This document shows positions 8,661-17,792 of a DNA stretch of 42,017 bases, one piece after another (position 1 is the stretch's first letter; each line of letters begins with the position of its first letter). The DNA comes from Verrucomicrobiota bacterium (GTDB lineage Bacteria; Verrucomicrobiota; Verrucomicrobiia; Limisphaerales; UBA1100): assembly GCA_028343615.1 (NCBI GenBank), contig JAOLZA010000019.1, forward strand, positions 1 to 42,017. Reading direction: 5' to 3'. Made by a program: the position numbers and the translations under genes. The notes beneath the pieces were generated by a model. That model did not search any database. It saw only the letters and a list, made by a program, of their open reading frames with translations, and was not told the DNA's origin.

Positions 8661-11474
8661 TCAACTCACAGCATCCACGCACCTCGTGCAGCATTCGGGG
8701 TGGGCTTCGTGTTGGCCGACAGTTTCTTCCCATCGCCAGCAGCGGGTGCATTTCTCGCCATGGGCTTGGGTAACAGTGTAGGCAGGGGTCGCAGCGGATT
8801 TATCCCCTACTAGTTCGAGTTGAGAAATATTGATGAGTTCGCGGAGGGTTTCGGCGTGGGCTTGGGCTGTGGTGAGATCGGCGGCCCGGATGGTGACTCG
8901 GGCTTCGAGGGCTTTGCCAATTTGTTTTTCTTTGCGGGCTTTTTCCAATTCGGCTAGCGCGAGTTCGCGATGAGTAAAGAGATTTTGCCATACGGCTTTT
9001 TCTTCAGTAGGTAATTCAAAATTTTCTTCGGGCCAATCGGCGAGGTGGATAGAGTCGGCCTTTTCAGTGGGAGTGCCCGGGAGAAACTCCCACGCTTCCT
9101 CTGCGGTGAAAACGCAGATGGGGGCGAGCATTCGGGTGAGGCCGGTTGCGAGGCGGTGCAGGGTGGTTTGCGAGGCGCGTCGGCTCGAGGAGTTGGAGGC
9201 CTCGGCGTAGAGTCGGTCCTTGATGCAGTCGTGATAAATTGCGGAGAGTTCCACGGACACAAACTGGCTGATGCGCTGGTAAACGATGTGATACTCGAAG
9301 CGTTCATAAGCTTCGGTGACGTCGCGGACAACGGCGGTGAATTGGTCGAGCATCCAGCGGTCTAGGCTGGTGAGGTCGGCATCGGACACGGTGTGTTGCG
9401 CGGGGTCGAAATCGTACAGGTTGCTGAGCTGATAGCGCAGGGAGTTACGGAGGTTGCGATAGGTCTCGGCAACTTTTTTGATGCGCTCGTTACTGACCGT
9501 GATGTCGTTGCGGAAATCCTGCGAGGCAATCCACAGCCGCACGATATCCGCGCCGTATTCGCCGATGTAGGCCTCGCTGGTTTGCGGCTTGGTGTTTGCG
9601 CTTTGATTGCTCTTGGCAATTTTTGCGCGGTCGGCATCGACCATGAAGCCGTGGGTGAGGACAGTCTTGTATGGCGGCGCGCCGTTGCCGGCGAGTGAGA
9701 GGAGCAGAGAGGATTGGAACCAACCGCGATGTTGGTCACTGCCTTCAAGGTACACATCGGCCTGCCAGTTTTCGTTGCCTTCCTTATCGGATTGCTGCAG
9801 TTCCTCGCGCTGCATTAGCACGGCACGAGAGCTGGAGCCGGAGTCGATCCAGACGTCGAGGGTGTCGGTGGATTTTTTTGTGGGGGTATCTCCGTTCCAA
9901 TCGTCGGGGCGGACGTCGGACCAGAGTTCGGCGATTTCGCGCTCGAACCAGATGTTGGAGCCGTGTTGCTCGATGAGTTCGGCAGTTTTGCGGACGATAC
10001 GGGCGTCGAGCAGCGGTTCGCCCTCGGCATTGTAAAAGGCGGGGATGGGCACGCCCCACGTGCGTTGCCGGCTGATGCACCAGTCGGGGCGAGACTCGAC
10101 GGCGCCTTGGATGCGGGCCTTGCCCCAGTCGGGCACCCAGTTGACTTCGTCGATGGCGGCGAGGGCGGTTTGGCGAAAGTCTTCGTGGTCAATGTTGATG
10201 AACCACTGGTCCATACCGCGAAAGATGACGGGCGTTTTACTGCGCCAACAGTGCGGGTAGCTGTGCGTGTAATTTTCCTGATGCACGAGTGCGGATTTTT
10301 CGCGCAGCAATTCGAGTACCGCCTCGTTGGCTTCGTTTTTGCCATTTTTTTCGAGGATGGATTTACCGAGCAAGTCGGCGGGCATTTGGTCGGCCAAGGG
10401 AAGGTCATCGGTATGGGTGAATTTCCCGTCGTCATTCACGGGGCAGTAAATGGGTAAGCCGTTCGCGCAGCCGAGGTGATAGTCATCCATTCCGTGTCCG
10501 GGGGCGACATGGACGAAACCAGTGCCGGTTGTGTTTTCGACAAAGTTATCACCGGCGAAAAGCTTGGCGGTTTTGTCAATGAACGGATGGCGGTATTCCA
10601 GCGCGCCGAGTTCGTCGCCCTTAAGCGATTGCATTTCTTCGATGTTTTCCCAGCCGCACGTTTTAACGACGGTCGGCAGTAGCGTGCTCTCGAGAATGTA
10701 CATCTCGCCGTTGACGCACACTTTTTTGTATGTGAACCGCGAGTGGTACGCCACCGCGAGATTGGCGGGGAGCGTCCAAGGCGTGGTGGTCCAAATGATA
10801 AGGTAAGTATTGTCCTCGCCGTTGACAGGGAATTTCACAAAGACACTTTGGCTGACATGGTCGGCGTATTCCACCTCGGCCTCGGCTAGGGCGGTCCGGC
10901 AGGGGATACTCCAGTAGACCGGTTTTTTACCGCGATAGACGAAGCCCTTTTCGACGAGGTCAGCAAAGAGGCGCAGCTCCTCGGCTTCATATGTTTTGTC
11001 GAGCGTGAGGTAGGGATTATCCCAATCTCCGAAGACACCGAGGCGTTTGAATTGTTCGCGTTGGATATCGATGTACTTGTGGGCGTACGCCTCACAGGCT
11101 TTGCGGATGTCGGCGGCGGTGGCGTCTTGGCGGTTTTCCTTGCGGAGATCCTGCATTACCTTGAATTCGATGGGCAATCCGTGGCAATCCCAGCCTGGCA
11201 CATACGGCACACTTTTGCCCCGCATGGTTTGGAATTTGAGAATGAAATCCTTGAGCGTCTTGTTGAGCGCCGTACCTATGTGTACATCACCATTGGCGAA
11301 GGGCGGGCCGTCGTGGAGGAGGAATGACTCGGTGGCTTGGGCGTGGCGTTTGCGGATGCGGTCATGGATGTTCTCCGCGTACCATTGCTTGAGGCACTCG
11401 GGTTCGCGTTGCACGAGACCGGCTTTCATCGGGAAACCCGTTTGCGGCAAATTGAGTGTGTCTTTGTAATTCAT
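8661..11474 (-). CDS. ileS: Isoleucyl-tRNA synthetase
   Basis: Class I aminoacyl-tRNA synthetase charging tRNA-Ile. The 937-residue protein starts at the ATG giving MNYKDTLNLPQTGFP, which matches the usual IleS beginning; the frame is open nine codons further up. The HIGH region reads PPFANGDVHIGT at about residues 57-68 (final H to T, a variant I believe is tolerated in IleS). An editing domain follows. The KMSKS loop is degenerate: KIAKS at 618-622, followed by NQSANTK instead of the usual xGN. The anticodon-binding domain comes next, and the C-terminus keeps a zinc finger with two CxxC pairs (CTRC, CTRC). This is the last gene of a long minus-strand directon. Identity is firm; the altered KMSKS loop is odd. 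Confidence 0.96.
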   Translation of the reverse strand: MNYKDTLNLPQTGFPMKAGLVQREPECLKQWYAENIHDRIRKRHAQATESFLLHDGPPFANGDVHIGTALNKTLKDFILKFQTMRGKSVPYVPGWDCHGLPIEFKVMQDLRKENRQDATAADIRKACEAYAHKYIDIQREQFKRLGVFGDWDNPYLTLDKTYEAEELRLFADLVEKGFVYRGKKPVYWSIPCRTALAEAEVEYADHVSQSVFVKFPVNGEDNTYLIIWTTTPWTLPANLAVAYHSRFTYKKVCVNGEMYILESTLLPTVVKTCGWENIEEMQSLKGDELGALEYRHPFIDKTAKLFAGDNFVENTTGTGFVHVAPGHGMDDYHLGCANGLPIYCPVNDDGKFTHTDDLPLADQMPADLLGKSILEKNGKNEANEAVLELLREKSALVHQENYTHSYPHCWRSKTPVIFRGMDQWFINIDHEDFRQTALAAIDEVNWVPDWGKARIQGAVESRPDWCISRQRTWGVPIPAFYNAEGEPLLDARIVRKTAELIEQHGSNIWFEREIAELWSDVRPDDWNGDTPTKKSTDTLDVWIDSGSSSRAVLMQREELQQSDKEGNENWQADVYLEGSDQHRGWFQSSLLLSLAGNGAPPYKTVLTHGFMVDADRAKIAKSNQSANTKPQTSEAYIGEYGADIVRLWIASQDFRNDITVSNERIKKVAETYRNLRNSLRYQLSNLYDFDPAQHTVSDADLTSLDRWMLDQFTAVVRDVTEAYERFEYHIVYQRISQFVSVELSAIYHDCIKDRLYAEASNSSSRRASQTTLHRLATGLTRMLAPICVFTAEEAWEFLPGTPTEKADSIHLADWPEENFELPTEEKAVWQNLFTHRELALAELEKARKEKQIGKALEARVTIRAADLTTAQAHAETLRELINISQLELVGDKSAATPAYTVTQAHGEKCTRCWRWEETVGQHEAHPECCTRCVDAVS

Positions 11475-11516
11475 GCCAAGCAAAGGGCGGGACGCTAACA
11501 ATCGCGCGCGGACGTG

Positions 11517-11999
11517 TCAATGAAGTGGCAGCTTCACGCGCTCGATTTCCAGTAGTTTCATCTTCCAATCCATACCGCCGGAGAAGCCGATGAGGCTGCC
11601 GTTGGCACCAATGACTCGATGGCATGGGATGAGTACGGGAATGGGATTGGATCCGCAAGCGCTGCCTATGGCGCGGGCGGCTTTGGGTCGGTGGATAGCA
11701 CGGGCGAGTTCCCCATAGCCGCACGTGCGACCGGCGGGAATACACAGCAGTGAGCGCCATGTTTGTTGCTGAAATGTGGTGCCGGCGGAGAGATCTAAAG
11801 GCGGGAGATTGTTTGGGGCTCTTCCGACGAGCATGTTTTTGAGCGCGTCGGTGGTTTGGCTCAGCCAATTTTTTGAGGGCTCGATGGTATCGGCGACGGG
11901 TTCAGGCTTGACCTTTGGAAACTGTAAACGGGCCAAGCCGCGCTTGGTGAATTGGGCGCGGAACTTGCCGTGTGGGGTGTCGATAAACGTGGCAGACAT
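11517..11999 (-). CDS. ogt: Methylated-DNA--[protein]-cysteine methyltransferase
   Basis: Suicide DNA-repair enzyme that moves methyl groups from O6-methylguanine onto its own cysteine. The 160-residue protein has the catalytic motif IPCHRV with acceptor Cys126, preceded by the Arg-finger/recognition-helix region (GYGELARAIHRPKAARAIG) and followed by the conserved GFSGGMDWKMKLLEIE segment. The start at 11999 gives MSATFIDTPHG; an upstream codon at 12023 is less likely. It lies 42 bases upstream of ileS in the same directon. It is Ogt/AdaB-like in size and lacks the Ada N-terminal regulatory domain. Ogt versus Mgt naming is uncertain. Confidence 0.93.
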   Translation of the reverse strand: MSATFIDTPHGKFRAQFTKRGLARLQFPKVKPEPVADTIEPSKNWLSQTTDALKNMLVGRAPNNLPPLDLSAGTTFQQQTWRSLLCIPAGRTCGYGELARAIHRPKAARAIGSACGSNPIPVLIPCHRVIGANGSLIGFSGGMDWKMKLLEIERVKLPLH

Positions 12000-12029
12000 T
12001 TCGCAACGCTGACGGGGTCGCAAGCTATT

Positions 12030-12515
12030 TTATAACTGCGGGATGAGCAGGCTGAGGACGGTCCAGAGCATTGCGAGCAGGACGAAAGCGAGGAGGATGA
12101 ATCGGTTGCGAGCCACGCGGCGTTCGCTGCGGAGGGCAGTGTAGCCGTGGTTGCGGCCGGCGGCGAGATAGGCGACGAGCTTGTCGTTACCTGTGGGTGA
12201 GGAAGCGGGTTGGGACCGGGCGCGAAGCCACCATCCGGCGAGGTCAAACTTCCGTACACCTTGATCGTTGTAGAGACCGGAGCAATTGGAGTCGGTGGCG
12301 GGCGGCAGCGAGTGGGTCAACGTTCCGTCGGCACGTAGGATCGGATCGGGCGGAAGGTATCGTGTTTCCTTCAGCACGGTTCGGATTTGGTGCGGGTCGG
12401 CCAGCGTTGAGGCGTCTCTAAGTTGGGCGATCTGCGACTCGAGCGCGGCAATTTCGCTGTGCAGTTCGCGTGATCGCGAGGTCATCGGGTCGATCTTGCG
12501 CTTGAACCACCCCAT
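12030..12515 (-). CDS. Coiled-coil protein with C-terminal membrane anchor, unknown
   Basis: 161 residues. A basic start (MGWFKRKIDP) is followed by a predicted coiled coil (about 14-38, SRELHSEIAALESQIAQL). A polar middle contains a P/D-rich segment and a conserved-looking GLYNDQGVRKFDLAGWWLR stretch. It ends in one hydrophobic helix (about 137-158) with only a few residues beyond. The protein is therefore tail-anchored, with most of it in the cytosol. I do not recognise a family. It lies 4 bases after a second coiled-coil, tail-anchored gene, and the pair probably forms a complex. It is part of the directon with the ABC exporter upstream. Confidence 0.7.
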   Translation of the reverse strand: MGWFKRKIDPMTSRSRELHSEIAALESQIAQLRDASTLADPHQIRTVLKETRYLPPDPILRADGTLTHSLPPATDSNCSGLYNDQGVRKFDLAGWWLRARSQPASSPTGNDKLVAYLAAGRNHGYTALRSERRVARNRFILLAFVLLAMLWTVLSLLIPQL

Positions 12516-12519
12516 TAAT

Positions 12520-13167
12520 TTACCCCCGCAACAGGAGCACAGCGGTGATCGCCGTGCCGATTAAGAGCATCGGCCATGTCAGAGCGAGGCCCCACAGACA
12601 GAGTTGACCAAAACTTTTTGGCAGCGGCAGGCCCGTTTGTCCGGGCTGAACAGGCGCGATAAAGTCTTGTCTTTCGTCATCGCGGATGCCGCTCAGCAGC
12701 GTCCATTTCAGGCGCGCGGAGTTCAGCTCCATGCGGGCGTTTTCGATGGTGGTGAGGTTGCGGGTTAGCAGCACTTTCCAATCCTCATCGTGGGTATCGA
12801 CCTCCACCAGTGAGTCAACTTTTGTGAGGGCGTTGCGCAAGTCATCCATCGAGCGGGTCATTTGCTCAGCATCGCGTTGGGCGTCAAGTTGCGCTTCCTC
12901 CAGTAAACCGAGGCTGCGCGTGAGTTCATGGAGCATCTCTTCGCGCCCGGTTTGGAATTCTGAAAACCGGCGGCGTGATTCCTCCACGGTGGCCTTTTCC
13001 CGTTCCAGCTTATCACGCGCGTGATTAAGGTTCGCGAGTTGGGTTTGCAGGGTTGAAACCTGATCATCCAATTCCTCGTGATCCTCATTTACCAAAGTTG
13101 CGCCTTTGGCAGTAGCGGGAAAATCCTCCTCTAACAAATCCGGCCCATCAAAAACAGCCATGACCAT
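12520..13167 (-). CDS. Long coiled-coil protein with C-terminal membrane helix, unknown
   Basis: 215 residues. An acidic N-terminus precedes a long predicted coiled coil (about 28-165) rich in heptads of L, E, R and Q, with several LNHARDKLEREK-like repeats. A proline-containing hinge follows, and one or two hydrophobic segments (about 185-213) form a C-terminal anchor. No catalytic motif is visible. It is four bases upstream of the other tail-anchored coiled-coil gene. A second ATG at 13161 (MAVFDGPD) is an equally plausible start, and neither has a clear Shine-Dalgarno. A structural or scaffold role at the inner membrane is a guess from architecture only. Confidence 0.7.
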   Translation of the reverse strand: MVMAVFDGPDLLEEDFPATAKGATLVNEDHEELDDQVSTLQTQLANLNHARDKLEREKATVEESRRRFSEFQTGREEMLHELTRSLGLLEEAQLDAQRDAEQMTRSMDDLRNALTKVDSLVEVDTHDEDWKVLLTRNLTTIENARMELNSARLKWTLLSGIRDDERQDFIAPVQPGQTGLPLPKSFGQLCLWGLALTWPMLLIGTAITAVLLLRG

Positions 13168-13234
13168 ACTATAAGGAAAAAAGGGTGCGGTGTAAAGCTT
13201 TGGTTGAAATGATGAGGGTTTCGTTTGCCGGTCG

Positions 13235-16162
13235 TCAGTGCTCGAATTTTTTCACGCGGTTCAGCGCGTAACTCAACGGGCCGAGGCCGACGATGGTTGA
13301 GAACACGAGAAACATTCCAAGATAGATCATTCGGATTTCCATCGAGTGCCGACCGAAGACTTGCCACGGCGAGCCGAAGGGTGAGCCCGCACCGAGCAAC
13401 ATCACCGCTAGCCCAATGTACACAAAGCTGATCACGAGACAGAACGTGCCGCCAAAGCCCGCGACTATTTTGCTTGGGTTATCTTCTTTGAGGTTGGGGT
13501 ACATCACGCCCATGCCCACAGCGAGACCATTGAGAGCTACGGACATGATGGAAATGGCAACTATGAAGAACACTACCTGACTTGCCGGCAACTGCAGCAT
13601 GCTGCACGAAAACCAAATGAGCGGCAGGCTGATGAGCAGTGAGATGGTCGAGGCTAACATAAACTTCACCTTCACAACGCGCGAAAGCCCCAGCGGCGAG
13701 AGGCCGACAATCCATAGCCGTTTGCCTTCCAGGGAAAATTGCGGATACACAAAACGCGTGGTCAATGTGGCGAGATTCAGTGCGCACGCGGCGAGGTTCA
13801 TAAAGCTGACAAGTTTGAAAAAGTAATCGCCCCCAAAGCGGCCGCCGGTGAAGAGCGAGGTAAATTGCTCGGTAAAGAAACGGAGGTTCAAAATATACAC
13901 GCCGAGGATGCCGAAGAGGATGAGCGATTGGCCCCATTGCGCGGTGTCGCGCCAAAACATTCGGATGTCCTTGAGCAGTACTGCCAGCACGTCGGAAGGC
14001 AAGCCGGGGATTTTCTTAAAAATGCGCTCGGCCAAGCCCGGTTCGTATTTGAACACATTCCTTTTATCCTGCCATTGCTCGAACCATTTTTCAAACCGCT
14101 CGGCGAGGGGGGATTGCCAAATTGTGGAAATCCCCTGAGCCAACGCGGCGGCGAGCATGAGCCACGCGCCGAGGCCGAGGAATTGCCAGCCGGAAATACC
14201 GAAAGCCCTTCCGCCGCCGGTGCCGTCGAGCCGGGTTAGCCAGTGATCGCCACCGGCCATGAAGGCAATGAAGAGACCGATCACCGCGGTGGCCGCGATT
14301 AAATGGGCCGTACGGCTGTTGAACATCCATGCCAACAGGGCCATAAGCGGAATGGCCAACAATACCATTGGCGGCAGGGCGGCAGCTTGAGCAGGTGGCG
14401 GAGGGTGAGCGGCTACTGGGGTTCCCACGCGGCCCAGTTGCCAGTGTTTCCAGTCGAGCTTTTCGGTGGCATTAGTGCGCCACATTTGAATTAGGTCTAT
14501 CCCGTGTACGCCGGTTTCTTCTTTGAGCGTTTCTCCGGGTAGAGTGAATCGTAGCGTATCGCCCTCACGCGCGAGGGAACCTTCAAAATAATTTCCGTGA
14601 TCAGTGATCCAAACTTTTTTCCCGGTGGGCTTGTTGTCGGCATCCACCAGCGTCACTTGACGGCGGAGGAACAGGCGGTGGATTTGTTTGGGTAACGGTT
14701 CATCGGCTCCAGGTACGGCGGGAAAAGTAAGTGTGCGGTTGGTTAGCCTGGGGGTGCCGAGGGCATGCAGAACCACTACCTGTGATTTCGGCAAAGGCTG
14801 CAGCAGTGTGGCTTCGGGCTCGGCGGCAAAGTCGGCGGCGGCCCCGCGTAGCAGTGTGCGGTTGCGGGCAAAGTCCAGCCCGGATAAGCTGGGGCGCAGG
14901 TTGGATTGCAGTAGATGGTCGAGGTCCGGGCCAAGTTGCATCATTTCGCCCGAACTGCTGCGGAGATAAAGGTTACGGATATCCGGCTGCAAATAATAAA
15001 GCGCACCGCGCGCGAGACGGGGTTCCAACTCCGCCACATGATTGGTAAGCCAGCGCCCAAGCGATTGAGTGTCGACATCTTCGGAGCTTCGTTGCGCGGC
15101 ATAATTTGCTGAAAGTGGTGCGAGTTCTTCCCGCCAATGTTTTTGTAGAGGCTCAAAATCCACCACCGGTAAAAACCATGCCAGCAATACCACTTGCGCA
15201 CATAGGCGCGGTATATGGCGCATGGCGGTGGACCAATCACCGGCGAGACTGCCGCGACTAAGCGTAGAGGAAAGCGACGCGAAAAAATGACGACCCGTTT
15301 GCGTGAAACTGAGAAAACCGAAAAAAAGTACGTTGGACATGAGCACCGCAGCAAAGAAACCTGCCGCCGCCCGTGCGCCTTCCACCCAGTGGGTTATAGT
15401 ACTGGAGAGCCAATAGCTGGGCAGAAAAGGAAACTGTGCGATTTGAGTTTTGGCGAGCAGGCGGTCAGTAAGATCCACCACTCGCGTTTCGAGCGTCTGC
15501 TCGCTGGCGGCTTCTGGTTGGAGATAAACCTTCACTGCATAACACATCGCCAAAACTAGCAGCACGGCGGTGGCTTGGAAAAGTGAGCGGTCGAGAAAGC
15601 GCGCTATCGCCACAGCGATCCAGCAGCCGAATATCGCTGGCAGCATAATGAACACCGCTACGAGGGGCGGGGTGAACACATAAAAATGCCAGTCCGCATG
15701 TTGATGAATGCCGAAGGCGAGCAGTAGCGGTGCCACTAAAACGATGAACGCCCACGAGGCGACTACTGCGGTCTCAATAAGTTTCCATCGGAAAATAGAT
15801 TGAGCGGGAATAGGAAGGGTGTTCAAGAATCTCGATTCCTGATTTTTGAACATATTCGTATAACCGACCACGACATTGGAAAACAGGAGCAGCATGAACA
15901 GAAAAGCAAAGAGCAAAAATATGAGCCGTTCGATTAAGAGATCGCCCAGCCCGGGGAACTTCGAAACGTATCGCAGTCCGCCATAAAACATGCCGGCGGC
16001 GAGCAGCGGATAAAAAAGCATAAAGCTTACAATGAGCACCGAAAGAAATCCCGAGCGCTGGCTTGCCTCCTTAAAGCGCCGCGCCGCCTGCGCGAGATGT
16101 ACACGCAGCAGTAGCATCAGTGGCGAGGCAAATCGGTTTCGGACAGCAGGCAGGAATTCCAT
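13235..16162 (-). CDS. Giant ABC-2-like exporter permease (two half-units with soluble insert)
   Basis: 975 residues. The N-terminal part (about 40-300) holds six or so membrane helices and a cytoplasmic motif LNTLPIPAQSIFRWK. A hydrophilic stretch of about 260 residues (about 337-597) follows. A second membrane part (about 598-690 and 740-975) carries a comparable motif, LWIVGLSPLGLSRVVKVKF. The LSPL/LPIP-then-basic-helix segment is typical of putative ABC exporter permeases, so the gene looks like two permease halves fused around an extracytoplasmic domain. It lies 6 bases after its ATPase gene. The substrate is unknown. Candidates are an exporter or an ABC-linked mechanotransmission complex, given the large outer domain. 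Confidence 0.82.
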   Translation of the reverse strand: MEFLPAVRNRFASPLMLLLRVHLAQAARRFKEASQRSGFLSVLIVSFMLFYPLLAAGMFYGGLRYVSKFPGLGDLLIERLIFLLFAFLFMLLLFSNVVVGYTNMFKNQESRFLNTLPIPAQSIFRWKLIETAVVASWAFIVLVAPLLLAFGIHQHADWHFYVFTPPLVAVFIMLPAIFGCWIAVAIARFLDRSLFQATAVLLVLAMCYAVKVYLQPEAASEQTLETRVVDLTDRLLAKTQIAQFPFLPSYWLSSTITHWVEGARAAAGFFAAVLMSNVLFFGFLSFTQTGRHFFASLSSTLSRGSLAGDWSTAMRHIPRLCAQVVLLAWFLPVVDFEPLQKHWREELAPLSANYAAQRSSEDVDTQSLGRWLTNHVAELEPRLARGALYYLQPDIRNLYLRSSSGEMMQLGPDLDHLLQSNLRPSLSGLDFARNRTLLRGAAADFAAEPEATLLQPLPKSQVVVLHALGTPRLTNRTLTFPAVPGADEPLPKQIHRLFLRRQVTLVDADNKPTGKKVWITDHGNYFEGSLAREGDTLRFTLPGETLKEETGVHGIDLIQMWRTNATEKLDWKHWQLGRVGTPVAAHPPPPAQAAALPPMVLLAIPLMALLAWMFNSRTAHLIAATAVIGLFIAFMAGGDHWLTRLDGTGGGRAFGISGWQFLGLGAWLMLAAALAQGISTIWQSPLAERFEKWFEQWQDKRNVFKYEPGLAERIFKKIPGLPSDVLAVLLKDIRMFWRDTAQWGQSLILFGILGVYILNLRFFTEQFTSLFTGGRFGGDYFFKLVSFMNLAACALNLATLTTRFVYPQFSLEGKRLWIVGLSPLGLSRVVKVKFMLASTISLLISLPLIWFSCSMLQLPASQVVFFIVAISIMSVALNGLAVGMGVMYPNLKEDNPSKIVAGFGGTFCLVISFVYIGLAVMLLGAGSPFGSPWQVFGRHSMEIRMIYLGMFLVFSTIVGLGPLSYALNRVKKFEH

Positions 16163-16168
16163 CGACAG

Positions 16169-16930
16169 TTATCCCTGCTGGACTTGGCGCTGTATGCTCA
16201 CATCGGATTCCTCACTAGTGAGGGCGAGGTAGGTTTCTTCCAGCTCGGCCTTGCCACGGCCGCTCATGGCGTGCAATTCTTCCTTGGTCCCCACGGCGAC
16301 GAGCTTGCCCATATGAATGATCCCGATGCGATCGGCTACTTCCTCCGCCACGCTAATCTGGTGGGTGGAGAGGAAGACCGTCATCCCCTCGGCGGCGCGT
16401 TCTTTCAACACCTCTTTCAAGATAAACTGATGATGCGGGTCGAGGCCCACCATCGGCTCATCGAGCACAAACACTTCCGGCGCATGCATTAGCGCAGAGA
16501 CAATCGCGATGCGCTGGCGCGTTCCGTGGCTGAGGCTCTCGATGCTCTTTTGCAAATATGGATTGAGGTTGAAACGCGGAATAAGTTCGCGTGTGCGTTC
16601 CTGAATTTGTGCCTCGTCCATATGAAACAGCTGGCCAGTGAAGCGCAGGAATTCCCACGGGGTGAGCTTGTCGTATAGGAAAGGGAAATCGGGGACGTAT
16701 GCAAGATGACGGCGAACAGCGATAGGGTCGGCTTGCACGTCGATGCCACACACGCGCACGGTACCGGCGTTAGGCTTGATGAGGCCCACGAGCATTTTTA
16801 TAGTAGTGGTTTTGCCGGCGGCATTTGGGCCGAGCACGGCGACGAATTCACCTTTTTCAACGGTGAGGCTCAAGTCATCCACGGCGGTGAGATCGCCGAA
16901 TTTTTTTACCAGATTTTCGAGTTCGATCAT
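16169..16930 (-). CDS. ABC transporter ATP-binding protein
   Basis: 253-residue nucleotide-binding subunit that powers the adjacent permease. Walker A is GPNAAGKTT (34-42), with Ala where Gly is usual at the fourth position. The Q-loop lies around YVPDFPFLYDKLT, the signature is LSHGTRQR (a common variant of LSGGQ), Walker B is VFVLDEP, the D-loop GLDP, and the switch histidine STHQ. A 40-residue C-terminal tail follows, ending in QVQQG. It overlaps the preceding gene by four bases and the permease follows after six, so the three are co-expressed. The sequence resembles the CcmA/GldA/multidrug-type subfamily that pairs with ABC-2 permeases. Confidence 0.95.
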   Translation of the reverse strand: MIELENLVKKFGDLTAVDDLSLTVEKGEFVAVLGPNAAGKTTTIKMLVGLIKPNAGTVRVCGIDVQADPIAVRRHLAYVPDFPFLYDKLTPWEFLRFTGQLFHMDEAQIQERTRELIPRFNLNPYLQKSIESLSHGTRQRIAIVSALMHAPEVFVLDEPMVGLDPHHQFILKEVLKERAAEGMTVFLSTHQISVAEEVADRIGIIHMGKLVAVGTKEELHAMSGRGKAELEETYLALTSEESDVSIQRQVQQG

Positions 16931-17787
16931 GGGTTGCGACGGCGGGCGACGCCGTAGTAATGGGTGTTGCGTAGTTCATAGCCTTGAGGTAGCCGAATGA
17001 GCAAAATTTCGCCGGTGGAGTTGATGTACGCGCTGGCGGGCCAGCCTTTGAGAGGCTCGAAGTCCACGCGATAAACTTTGATATCTGATCGCACGCCGGG
17101 CAGCCGGTCGAGGTGCGCCGTGCGGGGGAGTTTGAAATCGAAATTAAGTTGCGAGCCGAGATTAGCTTCATCGAGCAGTTTATTGATGGCAAACAGGGTG
17201 GTGATCGTGGCGATTTTTCCCGTGCCGCGCAGTGCGAGGATAGCCTTGGAAAATTTTCGTGGGTTACGCATGTCCTCCAGCGGCATTTGAATTTGATTGG
17301 TGAAATTCTGTAGCTCGAGGCCGAGATTGAGCACTTGATTACTTGCCGTGGCGGACGCGCCAAGGTACAGGTCCGAATTGCTTTCAGCATCGAGTTTTCG
17401 GAAATCGATCCGCACCGTTTGCCATGCGGAAGCGCTGTTCATTGCCAGCTCGATATCAAACCGCACTTGTCCTTGATCGGCATCGAGCAAAAAAACGCCG
17501 TTGTCCACCTCCAGTTCGTAGCCATCGATACGCGTAATTTGGCCTTCTAACTGTGAGGTGTTTTCGGTGAGCACTTTGGGTTCCCAATCCAGTTCCCCCA
17601 ATAATTTATCCGAGGGGACGTGGACAATTTGCAGATGGGAGTCATCCGGCGCGCGGCGGATCTTGTCCCACACCGTAGCAATCTCCACTGCCGCGCCGAG
17701 CTTTTGGCCGGCGTATTCCACACGCCAAAGTTGCCAAGTCATGAACAACCAAAAACAGCCGAGGGTAACGAGGAGGAGGCGCTGCAT
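16927..17787 (-). CDS. Membrane-anchored envelope protein, unknown, ABC-operon partner
   Basis: 286 residues with one N-terminal hydrophobic segment (about 3-20), either an uncleaved signal anchor or a signal peptide. The remaining 265 residues are probably extracytoplasmic and predicted to be rich in beta strands. I do not recognise a family. Its stop overlaps the start of the ABC ATPase gene by four bases, so it is very likely translated together with the exporter. It could be an accessory subunit or a peripheral protein the exporter acts on. The gene starts with ATG at 17787, five bases after the TPR-LysM lipoprotein gene. Confidence 0.7.
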   Translation of the reverse strand: MQRLLLVTLGCFWLFMTWQLWRVEYAGQKLGAAVEIATVWDKIRRAPDDSHLQIVHVPSDKLLGELDWEPKVLTENTSQLEGQITRIDGYELEVDNGVFLLDADQGQVRFDIELAMNSASAWQTVRIDFRKLDAESNSDLYLGASATASNQVLNLGLELQNFTNQIQMPLEDMRNPRKFSKAILALRGTGKIATITTLFAINKLLDEANLGSQLNFDFKLPRTAHLDRLPGVRSDIKVYRVDFEPLKGWPASAYINSTGEILLIRLPQGYELRNTHYYGVARRRNP

Positions 17788-17792
17788 GAGGG

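Noticed and set aside
13739-14239. Long open frame on the plus strand inside the permease gene
   Set aside because: It mirrors the codon structure of the true minus-strand gene, has no family resemblance and no ribosome-binding site. The same applies to the other long antisense frames in clpB, ileS, folD and korA.
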